In this document: positions 45,948-54,062 of the stretch, in pieces
How the letters are laid out: each line of letters begins with the position of its first letter
How positions within the stretch are numbered: the stretch's first letter is position 1
NCBI RefSeq assembly: GCF_025950525.1
Contig: NZ_JAPDGS010000003.1
Location: 248,001-312,000 of the forward strand
Length of the DNA stretch: 64,000 nt
From: Stagnihabitans lacustris
GTDB lineage: Bacteria > Pseudomonadota > Alphaproteobacteria > Rhodobacterales > Rhodobacteraceae
Direction of reading: 5' to 3'
Position numbers and translations under genes: made by a program
The notes under the pieces: model-generated
What the model saw: the letters and a program-made list of their open reading frames with translations, nothing else
The model's database searches: none
Told to the model about the DNA's origin: nothing

Positions 45948-47951
45948 ATGACCAGTCGCACCGAATTCCCTTTCAAGGTCGTCGAAACCGAGGACATGGG
46001 GATCGTGATGAGCGACGGGGTGCGGCTGTCGGCCCGGGTCTGGATGCCCGAGGATGCGGCGGCGCACCCGGTTCCGGCGGTGCTGGAATATATCCCCTAT
46101 CGCAAGCGGGATGGCACCTTGCCTCGGGACGAGATGATGCATCCCTATTTCGCGGGTCATGGCTATGCGGCGGTGCGCGTCGACATGCGCGGCAATGGCG
46201 ACAGCGAAGGGTTGATGACGGATGAGTATACGATTCAAGAGCTGGCCGATGCCTGCGAGGTGATCGAATGGCTGGCCGCGCAGCCCTGGTGCAGCGGCGC
46301 GGTGGGGATGATGGGCAAGTCCTGGGGCGGGTTCAACTGCCTGCAGACGGCGTTTCTGCAGCCTCCGGCGTTGAAGGCGGTGGTGTCGGTCTGTTCGACC
46401 TCTGACCGGTTTGCCGATGATATCCATTACAAGGGCGGCTGTTTGCTGGGCGAGAATTTCGGCTGGGGGGCGGTGATGCTGTCCTATTCCAGTCGCCCGC
46501 CGGACCCGCTGTTGCGCCCGGACTGGCACGAGATGTGGATGGCCCGGCTGGAGGCAGAGCCCTGGCTTGCGCCACGCTGGGCGGAGTTCCAGGAGAAGTC
46601 GGACTATTGGAAGCACGGCTCTATCGGCGAGGATTGGGCGCAGAACGTGGTTCCGATCCAGGTCTGGGGCGGTTGGGCCGACAATTACATGAACACGGTC
46701 GCCAAGATCGTGGGGAATGTGCCGGGGGCCAAGGGGATCGTCGGGCCTTGGGTGCATCAGTATCCGCACACGGCGGTGCCGGGGCCTGCGGTTGGGTTTT
46801 TGGACGAGGCTTTGCGCTGGTGGGATCGCTGGTTGAAGGGGGTTCCGAATGGCGCCGATGCGGACCCGGTGTATCGGGTCTGGATGATGGACTCCGAGGC
46901 TCCGGATGCCTCTGCGAAGGCCCGGGCGGGGCGTTGGGTGGCGGGCGGGCTGACCGAGGGCGTGTCGCGGCAGGTTTGGCCGCTGGCCCCGGGGGGCTTC
47001 GCGCCCCCCGGACCCCCCGCGGGATATTTGGGAAAAGATGAAAGGCTGGGGGTGATCGCTTCGCCCATGCATCTGGGGATGGATGCGGGCGAGTTCTTTC
47101 CGATGGGGCTGAATGGCGAGATGCCGGGGGATCAGGCGGCGGATGATGCCTTGTCGCTGTGTTTTGATGGGGCGGTGCTGGATAGCCCGCTGGCCTTGAT
47201 GGGGGCGGCGCGGGTGTCATTGCGACTGTCGTCGGACAAGGCTTTGGGCTTTGTCGTGGCGCGATTGTGTGATGTGGCGCCCGATGGGTCTTCGGCGCGG
47301 ATCGCGCATGGGATGCTGAACCTGTGCCACCGAGACAGCGCCGAGGCGCCGCAGGTCCTGGTGCCGGGTCAGGTCTATGATCTGGCCTTTGATCTGGACC
47401 AGATGGCCTATCGCGTGGCAGCGGGCCATCACCTGCGGTTGGCGCTGTCCAATGCCTATTGGCCTTTTGTCTGGCCCTCACCCGAGGCTGGGCGCCTGAC
47501 CGTGGTTTCGGGGTCCTTGGACCTGCCGGTGCATGAGGGCGGGGCGACCTGGGAGCCCCCGGCGGTGGCCCATGCCGCGCCATGGAAGCATCGGGTGATC
47601 CGCCCGGGCAAGACCACGCGCAAGGTCGAACGGGACATGATCACGGGCACGCGGGCCATGGTCGTCGTGGATGACCTCGGCGATGTGGAGAACCTGACCC
47701 ATGGGCTTTGCACGGGCGAGACGATGACGGAACGCTGGGAGATCGGCGCGGGTCCGTTATCAGCTGTGGCGACCCATACCTGGGAGCAGCGGCTGTCCCG
47801 TGGCGATTGGCGGGTGCGGACCGAGGCCTGGGCCGAGATGACCGGCACCGCCACTCATCTGCGGATGAAAGCGCGGCTGGTGGCCTATGAGGGCGACACC
47901 GAGGTTTTCCGCCGCGAGTGGGATGACAGCGTCGCGCGGCGCTTTGTCTAG
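45948..47951 (+). CDS. CocE/NonD family hydrolase with in-frame repeat insert
   Basis: A 667-residue X-Pro dipeptidyl-peptidase (S15)/CocE-type esterase or acyl-peptide hydrolase. Nucleophile Ser125 in GKSWGGF, Asp in WGGWADNYM and His in GPWVHQYPH; the C-terminal half is the jelly-roll domain (LRLALSNAYWPFVWPSPEAG). Residues about 348-366 (AGGFAPPGPPAGYLGKDE-like reading) are encoded by an intergenic hairpin-ATATTT element inserted between the two domains without breaking the frame. ATG at 45948 after ACGGAGA; the frame is open far upstream, but only antisense to betC. Substrate unknown. Confidence 0.87.
   Translation: MTSRTEFPFKVVETEDMGIVMSDGVRLSARVWMPEDAAAHPVPAVLEYIPYRKRDGTLPRDEMMHPYFAGHGYAAVRVDMRGNGDSEGLMTDEYTIQELADACEVIEWLAAQPWCSGAVGMMGKSWGGFNCLQTAFLQPPALKAVVSVCSTSDRFADDIHYKGGCLLGENFGWGAVMLSYSSRPPDPLLRPDWHEMWMARLEAEPWLAPRWAEFQEKSDYWKHGSIGEDWAQNVVPIQVWGGWADNYMNTVAKIVGNVPGAKGIVGPWVHQYPHTAVPGPAVGFLDEALRWWDRWLKGVPNGADADPVYRVWMMDSEAPDASAKARAGRWVAGGLTEGVSRQVWPLAPGGFAPPGPPAGYLGKDERLGVIASPMHLGMDAGEFFPMGLNGEMPGDQAADDALSLCFDGAVLDSPLALMGAARVSLRLSSDKALGFVVARLCDVAPDGSSARIAHGMLNLCHRDSAEAPQVLVPGQVYDLAFDLDQMAYRVAAGHHLRLALSNAYWPFVWPSPEAGRLTVVSGSLDLPVHEGGATWEPPAVAHAAPWKHRVIRPGKTTRKVERDMITGTRAMVVVDDLGDVENLTHGLCTGETMTERWEIGAGPLSAVATHTWEQRLSRGDWRVRTEAWAEMTGTATHLRMKARLVAYEGDTEVFRREWDDSVARRFV
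46989..47043 (+). repeat. Hairpin-ATATTT element, copy 2, inside a coding sequence
   Basis: Stem CCGGGGGGC/GCCCCCCGG with loop TTCGC, then ACCCCCCGCGGGATATTT and GGGAAAAGATGAAA. Same layout as the intergenic copies at 17665 and 53058, but here it is translated within the CocE-type gene. Confidence 0.85.
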
Positions 47952-47977
47952 GGGGCCGCGTCGTTTGAAATAATGCT

Positions 47978-48006
47978 TTGTCTTGGCGCGGTTTCGCGCT
48001 TTGATA
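47978..48006 (+). promoter_or_regulatory. Promoter candidate for the peptide-type ABC operon
   Basis: TTGTCT (47978-47983) and TTGATA (48001-48006) with a 17-base spacer, 45 bases before the binding-protein start. Confidence 0.4.
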
Positions 48007-48051
48007 CCACCAATGACAACCCGCATCAGACGGGACAACAGGGAGAAGACA

Positions 48052-49638
48052 ATGTCGGACCAAATGAAAGACCTCGTGCGGCTGGCGGCCAGCGGCAAGA
48101 TCAACCGCCGCGCTTTTGTCGGGCGCATGGGGGCCCTGGGGCTTTCGGCCTCGGTCGCCGGTTCCATGTTCGGGATGGTGGCCCAGGCGCAAGCCAAGAA
48201 GGGCGGCGTGCTGCGGGCGGGCGTTCAGGGTGGGCAGTCGACCGACTCGCTGGACCCGGCGCTGGCGGCGTCCGATGTGCCCTTCATGATCAACATGACC
48301 TGGGGTGAGACCCTGGTGGAGCTGGAGCCGGGTGGCGTCCTGTCGATGCGCGTGGCCGAGGAAGTGACCTCGAACGCCGATGCGACCGAGTGGAAGTTCA
48401 AGATCCGCGCGGGGATGACCTTCCACAATGGCGCGCCGGTCACGGCCGAGGACGTCGTGGCGACGCTGAAGCGGCACACCGATGACAAGGCGCAGTCGGG
48501 CGCGCAAGGCCTGGTCAAGGGCATCGCCGAGATGACCGCCGAGGGCGACACCGTCACGCTGAAGCTGGCTGCGGCCAATGCCGACCTGCCCTTCCTGATG
48601 GCCGATTATCACCTGATCATCCAGCCCGGCGGCGGCGTGGACAATCCGGCTGCGGGCATCGGCTGCGGCGCTTATATCGTCAAGGAATTCGAGCCCGGCG
48701 TGCGCTGCGTGATGGAGAAGAACCCGACCTATTGGGACACCTCGCGCGGGTTTGCCGACACGGTCGAGGTCTTGTCGATCAACGACAACACCGCCCGGAC
48801 CGCGGCCATCACCGCGGGCCAGATCCACATGATGACCCGGGTCGATCCCAAGATTGCGGAAATGCTGGCCGGTGCCGAAGGCGTCGTGATCGAGCGTGCG
48901 GCCGGTCCGGGGCATTACGTGTTCATCATGCAATGCACCCAGGCGCCCTTTGACAACAACGACTTGCGCATGGCCTTGAAGCTGGCCATCAAGCGTGACG
49001 AGATGGTGGAAAAGATCCTGGGCGGCATGGGCTCTGTCGGCAACGACTTCCCGATCAACGCGGCCTATCCGCTGTTTGATGATGCGATCCCGCAGCGGGC
49101 CTTTGATGCGGCCAAAGCGGCCGAACATTACAAGGCCTCGGGCCATGACGGCTCTCCGATCGTGTTGCAGGTGGCGCCCGCGGCCTTCCCGGGGGCTGTG
49201 GATGCGGCGAACCTGTTTGTCGCCTCGGCCAATGAGGCGGGGATTCCGCTGACCATCAAGCTGGAGCCCGATGACGGCTATTGGTCGAATGTCTGGAACG
49301 TCGCGCCCTTCTGTGCGTCCTATTGGGGCGGGCGTCCGGTGCAGGATCAGATGTATTCGACGGCTTACCTGTCGACCGCCGACTGGAACGACACCAAATT
49401 CGTCGATGCGCATTTCGACGAGCTGATGTTGGCCGCCCGTGGCGAGCTGGACCCGGTCAAGCGCAAGGCGCAGTATTCGGAGATGGCCAATATCCTGCGC
49501 GACACCGGCGGGTTGATCTGCCCGATGTTCAACGATTGGGTCGAAGGCCGTCGCGCCGAAGTCGGCGGTTGGGTCGCCAATCCGGCGGGGACGCTGATGG
49601 ATGGCAAGGCGCTGGTGAAGTGCTGGCTCGAAGCCTGA
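48052..49638 (+). CDS. Peptide-type ABC transporter substrate-binding protein
   Basis: A 528-residue family 5 (DppA/OppA-like) solute-binding protein. The N-terminus carries a twin-arginine-like signal (INRRAFVGRMGALGLSAS) ending at AQA, so export through Tat in folded form is likely. Body motifs include WKFKIRAGMTFHNGAPVTAEDV and LRMALKLAIKRDEMV. Followed at 4 bases by the permease gene. Family 5 proteins bind peptides, glycosides, opines or other compounds; the ligand is not evident. Confidence 0.9.
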   Translation: MSDQMKDLVRLAASGKINRRAFVGRMGALGLSASVAGSMFGMVAQAQAKKGGVLRAGVQGGQSTDSLDPALAASDVPFMINMTWGETLVELEPGGVLSMRVAEEVTSNADATEWKFKIRAGMTFHNGAPVTAEDVVATLKRHTDDKAQSGAQGLVKGIAEMTAEGDTVTLKLAAANADLPFLMADYHLIIQPGGGVDNPAAGIGCGAYIVKEFEPGVRCVMEKNPTYWDTSRGFADTVEVLSINDNTARTAAITAGQIHMMTRVDPKIAEMLAGAEGVVIERAAGPGHYVFIMQCTQAPFDNNDLRMALKLAIKRDEMVEKILGGMGSVGNDFPINAAYPLFDDAIPQRAFDAAKAAEHYKASGHDGSPIVLQVAPAAFPGAVDAANLFVASANEAGIPLTIKLEPDDGYWSNVWNVAPFCASYWGGRPVQDQMYSTAYLSTADWNDTKFVDAHFDELMLAARGELDPVKRKAQYSEMANILRDTGGLICPMFNDWVEGRRAEVGGWVANPAGTLMDGKALVKCWLEA

Positions 49639-49642
49639 GCTG

Positions 49643-50599
49643 ATGCATCCGCTGATAATCCTGGTGGTCCAGCGCATTGCGCTGGGCCTGATATTGCTTC
49701 TGGCGGTCTCGGTGCTGATCTTTTTGGGCGTCGAGGCCCTGCCGGGTGACACCGCGCAGCAAATCCTGGGCCAGGGCGCCACGCCCGAGACCCTGGCCAA
49801 CATGCGCGAGAGTCTGGGGCTGAACGAGCCCGCCTTGACGCGGTATTTCTCCTGGCTGGGTCATGCGCTGACCGGGGATTTCGGCAAGGCGCTGACCAAC
49901 AAGATGGACATCGCCCAGGCCATCGGGCAGCGGCTGGGCAATACGCTGTTCCTGGCCGCCTGTGCGGGCGTCATTGCGGTGCCCTTTGCCATCGGCCTTG
50001 GCCTTTTGGCCGCGCGCCACAACGGGCGTTGGCCGGACAAGCTGATTTCCGGCGTGACCTTGGCGACCATTTCCCTGCCAGAATTCGTCGCGGCCTATTT
50101 CGTCATTTACCTGCTGACCCAGGTCATCCCGATCCTGCAACCGGTTTCCATGGTCTTTCCGGGTATGACCTTTCTGGAACGCCTGCACGCCGTGGCTTTG
50201 CCGGTCATCGTGCTGGTCATGGTGGTGCTGGCCCATATGATGCGCATGACGCGGGCGGCGATCCTGAACGTCATGCAGTCGCCTTATATCGAAACCGCCG
50301 AGCTGAAGGGCCTGTCGCCGATGCAGGTCATCTGGCGCCATGCCTTGCCCAATGCGGTCGCGCCCATCGTGTCCGTCGTGGTGATCAACCTGGCCTATCT
50401 GGTCGTGGGCGTCGTCGTGGTCGAGGTGGTGTTCTCCTATAACGCCCTTGGTCAATACCTGGTGGACCATGTGTCGAAGCGAGACCTGCCGGTCGTGCAG
50501 GCCGTCGGTCTGATCTTTGCCGCTGTCTATATCGGCCTGAACATATTCGCCGATGTCGTGGGCATCGTGGCCAATCCGCGCTTGAGGCATCCGAAATGA
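49643..50599 (+). CDS. Peptide-type ABC permease (DppB-like)
   Basis: A 318-residue inner-membrane permease with about six helices, N-terminal AEDTAQQ-type motif (LPGDTAQQILGQGATPETL) and the EAA loop ETAELKGLSPMQVIWRHALPN. First permease of the pair; its stop overlaps the next start (ATGA). Confidence 0.92.
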   Translation: MHPLIILVVQRIALGLILLLAVSVLIFLGVEALPGDTAQQILGQGATPETLANMRESLGLNEPALTRYFSWLGHALTGDFGKALTNKMDIAQAIGQRLGNTLFLAACAGVIAVPFAIGLGLLAARHNGRWPDKLISGVTLATISLPEFVAAYFVIYLLTQVIPILQPVSMVFPGMTFLERLHAVALPVIVLVMVVLAHMMRMTRAAILNVMQSPYIETAELKGLSPMQVIWRHALPNAVAPIVSVVVINLAYLVVGVVVVEVVFSYNALGQYLVDHVSKRDLPVVQAVGLIFAAVYIGLNIFADVVGIVANPRLRHPK

Positions 50600-51411
50600 G
50601 AATTCCCTTTTCGGCCATGCTGGGCCTTGGCCTGACCGCGCTGATGGTGCTGGCCGCCATATTCTCCCCCCTGATCGCGCCCTATGGGCTGAACGAGACG
50701 GTGGGCAAGGTGTGGGAGAACCCCTCGGCCCAGTTCTGGCTGGGGACCGATACGATCGGGCGGGATATCTTCTCGCGGCTGGTTTATGGGGGCGCTGTCA
50801 CGATCTTTGTCGCGCTGGCGTCGTCGGCCTTGGCCTTTTCGATGGGGGCGTTTTTCGGGTTCCTCGCGGCGGTGCGCGGCGGTTGGATCGACACCGGGCT
50901 TTCAAGGCTGGTTGATGTGATGATGGCGGTGCCCTCGCTGATCGTGGCCCTTGTGGTGCTGTCGGTCCTGCCCCTGACGCTGACCACGCTGGTTCTGGTC
51001 ATGGGCGTTTTGGACAGCACCCGCGTCTTCCGCCTAAGCCGTGCGGTCGCTGCCGATATCGCGGTCATGGACTATGTCGAGGCCGCAAAGCTGCGCGGCG
51101 AAGGTCAGGTCTGGATCATCTTCCGCGAGATCCTGCCCAACGCCATGTCGCCCTTGGTCGCCGAATTCGGGATGCGGTTCATCTTTGCGGTGCTGTTCAT
51201 CTCGACGCTGTCTTTCCTTGGCCTTGGCATCCAGCCGCCGCTTGCGGATTGGGGCGGCATGGTGCGGGAGAACAAGGACGGGCTGATCTATGGCAAATCG
51301 GCGGCCATGGTGCCGGCTATTGCCATCGCGGTTCTGGCGATTGCGGTGAACCTGGTGGCGGATTGGGTCCTGTCGCGGACGACCTCGCTCAAAGGAGGCC
51401 GGAATGGCTAA
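50596..51411 (+). CDS. Peptide-type ABC permease (DppC-like)
   Basis: A 271-residue permease with about six helices; the GTDTIGRDIFSRLVYG motif of DppC-type permeases is near residue 48, and the EAA loop is VEAAKLRGEGQVWIIFREIL. It overlaps the upstream permease by 4 bases and the fused ATPase gene by 8 bases. Confidence 0.92.
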   Translation: MRIPFSAMLGLGLTALMVLAAIFSPLIAPYGLNETVGKVWENPSAQFWLGTDTIGRDIFSRLVYGGAVTIFVALASSALAFSMGAFFGFLAAVRGGWIDTGLSRLVDVMMAVPSLIVALVVLSVLPLTLTTLVLVMGVLDSTRVFRLSRAVAADIAVMDYVEAAKLRGEGQVWIIFREILPNAMSPLVAEFGMRFIFAVLFISTLSFLGLGIQPPLADWGGMVRENKDGLIYGKSAAMVPAIAIAVLAIAVNLVADWVLSRTTSLKGGRNG

Positions 51412-53050
51412 AAACTCCATGGCTGACCTGCTGGAAATCAAGGGCCTGAAGATCGAGGCGACCTCTTATCCCCCCGGCGAGAAACCGCGTGAGGTGGTGC
51501 TGGTCGATGGCGTCTCGGTCAGCCTGGAGAAGGGCCGCGTTCTGGGCCTGATCGGCGAATCCGGGGCGGGGAAATCGACGATTGGCCTGGCCGCCATGGC
51601 CTATGGACGCGGCGGTGTGCGGCTGACCGGGGGCGAGGTCCTGCTGAACGGGCGCAACATAAGGGGCGCGGGGCCGGTGACGTTGCGCGCGCTGCGGGGG
51701 CGCGAGGTGACATATGTCGCCCAATCCGCCGCTGCCGCCTTCAACCCGGCGAAAAAGCTGATGGAGCAGGTGATCGAGACCTGCCTTCTGCACAAGGTGA
51801 TGACCCGCCCGGCCGCTCAGGCCCGCGCGGTCGACCTGTTCCGCAAGCTGGGCCTGCCCAACCCGGAGAGTTTCGGCAACCGCTATCCGCATCAGGTCTC
51901 GGGCGGGCAGTTGCAGCGCGCCATGACGGCGATGGCTTTGTGCCCGAAGCCCGACCTGGTGATCTTTGACGAGCCCACCACGGCTTTGGATGTGACCACC
52001 CAGATCGAGGTTCTGGCCGCGATCAAGGAGGCGATCCGCGATCAGGGGGTGGCCGCGATCTATATCACCCATGACCTTGCCGTCGTGGCGCAGGTGGCCG
52101 ACGACATCATGGTGCTGCGGCATGGCAAGACGGTCGAATACGGCTCGACCGATCAGATCATCAACCGCCCGGGGCAGGCCTATACGCAGGCGCTGGTCTC
52201 GGTCCGCGAGATTGCCCATGTCGAAAAGCCCCCCGCGGCGCCGATCCTGACGGTCGATGCGGTGACGGCGCGGTATCGCGGCACAAATTTCGACGTGCTG
52301 AAGCGGGTGTCGGTCGATGTGGCACCGGGGCAGACCCTGGCGGTGGTGGGCGAGTCTGGGTCCGGCAAGTCGACGCTGGCCCGGGCGATCACCGGGCTTT
52401 TGCCGCCGCATCAGGGGGCTGTGACCTTTGCCGGGCGTCGCTTGTCGCCCGATCTTGCTGGGCGGTCGCGCGACGATCTGCGCGAGTTGCAGATGATCTA
52501 TCAGATGGCCGATACCGCGATGAACCCGCGCCAGACCGTCGGCACGATCATCGGCCGACCGTTGGAGTTCTATTTCGGCCTGAAGGGTGCTGAAAAGGCC
52601 CGCCGTGTGGCGGAGTTGCTGGATCAGATCGAGATGGGCAAGGGGTTCGCCGAACGCTATCCGGCGGAATTGTCAGGCGGCCAAAAGCAGCGCGTCTGCA
52701 TCGCGCGGGCCTTGGCGGCCAAGCCCAAGTTGATCATCTGCGACGAGGTCACTTCGGCGCTGGACCCGCTGGTGGCCGATGGCATCCTGAAGCTGCTGCT
52801 GGCCTTGCAGGCGCAAGAGGGCGTGGCTTATCTGTTTATCACCCATGACCTTGCGACGGTGCGCGCCATCGCCGACAAGATCGCGGTGATGTACCGCGGC
52901 GAGGTGGTGCGTTACGGCGCGAAGTCCGAGGTCCTGGCCCCGCCCTTCGATGCCTATACTGACCTCTTGTTGTCCTCGGTGCCCGAGATGCGGCTTGGCT
53001 GGCTGGAAGAGGTTTTGGGCAGCCGCAGGATGGAAAGCGCGGGGAACTGA
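51404..53050 (+). CDS. Fused double ATP-binding protein (DppD-DppF type)
   Basis: A 548-residue protein holding two complete ATPase domains: first with GESGAGKST, VSGGQLQRAM and VIFDEPTTALD; second with GESGSGKST, LSGGQKQRVC and LIICDEVTSALD. Usual importers encode DppD and DppF separately, so this is the natural fusion seen in YejF/GsiA-like systems. Strong GGAGG before the ATG, which overlaps the DppC stop. It completes a one-operon importer. Confidence 0.92.
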   Translation: MAKNSMADLLEIKGLKIEATSYPPGEKPREVVLVDGVSVSLEKGRVLGLIGESGAGKSTIGLAAMAYGRGGVRLTGGEVLLNGRNIRGAGPVTLRALRGREVTYVAQSAAAAFNPAKKLMEQVIETCLLHKVMTRPAAQARAVDLFRKLGLPNPESFGNRYPHQVSGGQLQRAMTAMALCPKPDLVIFDEPTTALDVTTQIEVLAAIKEAIRDQGVAAIYITHDLAVVAQVADDIMVLRHGKTVEYGSTDQIINRPGQAYTQALVSVREIAHVEKPPAAPILTVDAVTARYRGTNFDVLKRVSVDVAPGQTLAVVGESGSGKSTLARAITGLLPPHQGAVTFAGRRLSPDLAGRSRDDLRELQMIYQMADTAMNPRQTVGTIIGRPLEFYFGLKGAEKARRVAELLDQIEMGKGFAERYPAELSGGQKQRVCIARALAAKPKLIICDEVTSALDPLVADGILKLLLALQAQEGVAYLFITHDLATVRAIADKIAVMYRGEVVRYGAKSEVLAPPFDAYTDLLLSSVPEMRLGWLEEVLGSRRMESAGN

Positions 53051-53057
53051 CCCCACC

Positions 53058-53110
53058 CTGGGGGACTTCACGTCCCCCAGACCCCCTGTGGGATATTTTT
53101 GAAAAGATGA
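53058..53110 (+). repeat. Hairpin-ATATTT element, copy 3
   Basis: Stem CTGGGGGAC/GTCCCCCAG with loop TTCAC, then ACCCCCTGTGGGATATTTT and TGAAAAGATGAA. It fills the gap between the fused ATPase stop and the phosphatase start and may influence the latter's translation. Confidence 0.85.
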
Positions 53111-53121
53111 ATGGGGGCGGT

Positions 53122-53958
53122 ATGGCGAAGGTTCTGTTGATCCTGTTGGATGGCGTGCCGTGGCGGAATTGGCGGCGGCTGTTTGGGAATCTGGAGGGCT
53201 GGGTGGCCCATGGCGAGGCGCGAGTTTGGCGGATGCGGTCGGTTTTGCCCTCGACCAGTGGGACCTGCTATGCGTCGATTCACACCGGGCTTGCGCCGCA
53301 GGTTCATGGCATCTGGGGCAATGCGACGCGGCGGCGGTTGGCGTTTCCGGATGTGTTCTCCGAGGCGGTCAAAGCCGGGCTGACGACCGGGGCGGTGACA
53401 CATTCCTTCTGGTCCGAGTTCTTTAACCGCGCGCCGTTCGATATGGTCGGCGACATCGAATATGACGAACCCGGCGGGCCGATCACCCATGGGCGGTTTC
53501 ACACGATGACGGGGGATTCGTCGTATAACCAGATGACGCCCGCCGATCTGGACCTGTTCGCCACGCTGACCCTGCTATGTGAGCGCAAAGGGATCGACTA
53601 CGGCATCCTGCATACCTGCACGCTGGATTCCCTGGGGCATCGGTTCTTTCACGACTGCGCCGAGATGGATGACGGCTGTTACCGGATGGACGAGGCCTTG
53701 GCGGGCTTTATCCCGCGCTGGCGGGCGGCGGGATACGAGGTCATCGTGACGGCCGACCATGGTCAGGACGCGCGGGGCCATCATGGCGGGGCAAGTGACG
53801 ACCAAAGGGATTTCGCGCTGTATTACTTTGGTGACGGGCAGGGGCCGGCCAAGGATGTGCTGCTGGATCAGCTGGCTTTGGCGCCGACGATCCTGGCTCG
53901 GCTGGGGGTGCCTGTGCCCGCAACGATGCAGGTCGCGCCCTTTTTGACGGGCGGGTGA
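53122..53958 (+). CDS. Alkaline phosphatase/phosphodiesterase superfamily protein
   Basis: A 278-residue protein of the nucleotide pyrophosphatase/phosphodiesterase-like alkaline phosphatase superfamily. Metal-binding landmarks: VLLILLDGVPW at the start, PSTSGTCYASIHTG with the Thr/Ser nucleophile, HTCTLDSLGHRFFHD, and VTADHGQDARGHHGG. No signal peptide, so cytoplasmic. ATG at 53122 is preceded by GGGGGCGG; ATG at 53107 lies in the repeat tail and is less likely. Last gene of the peptide-type ABC operon, perhaps cleaving a phosphoester in the imported compound. Confidence 0.82.
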   Translation: MAKVLLILLDGVPWRNWRRLFGNLEGWVAHGEARVWRMRSVLPSTSGTCYASIHTGLAPQVHGIWGNATRRRLAFPDVFSEAVKAGLTTGAVTHSFWSEFFNRAPFDMVGDIEYDEPGGPITHGRFHTMTGDSSYNQMTPADLDLFATLTLLCERKGIDYGILHTCTLDSLGHRFFHDCAEMDDGCYRMDEALAGFIPRWRAAGYEVIVTADHGQDARGHHGGASDDQRDFALYYFGDGQGPAKDVLLDQLALAPTILARLGVPVPATMQVAPFLTGG

Positions 53959-53992
53959 TCGGGGGGCGACCTGGTTGTTTTCGCGGCGGCGT

Positions 53993-54009
53993 CCCGGGCT
54001 TGACCCGGG
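53993..54009. repeat. CCCGGG-CTTGA-CCCGGG palindromic repeat
   Basis: A 6-bp stem with CTTGA loop in the convergent gap between the phosphatase and ROK genes. This sequence is a common dispersed intergenic palindrome in alphaproteobacteria, as far as I recall. Confidence 0.55.
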
Positions 54010-54062
54010 GCCTCGGTCTGAAAGGGGCGGCTTTGGGAGCCAGGCTCCGGGGCACGGGGGCC

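Noticed and set aside
47641..49803. A 720-codon open frame on the minus strand
   Set aside because: Antisense to the CocE 3' end and the family 5 binding-protein gene; no recognisable domain and low-complexity Arg/His composition.
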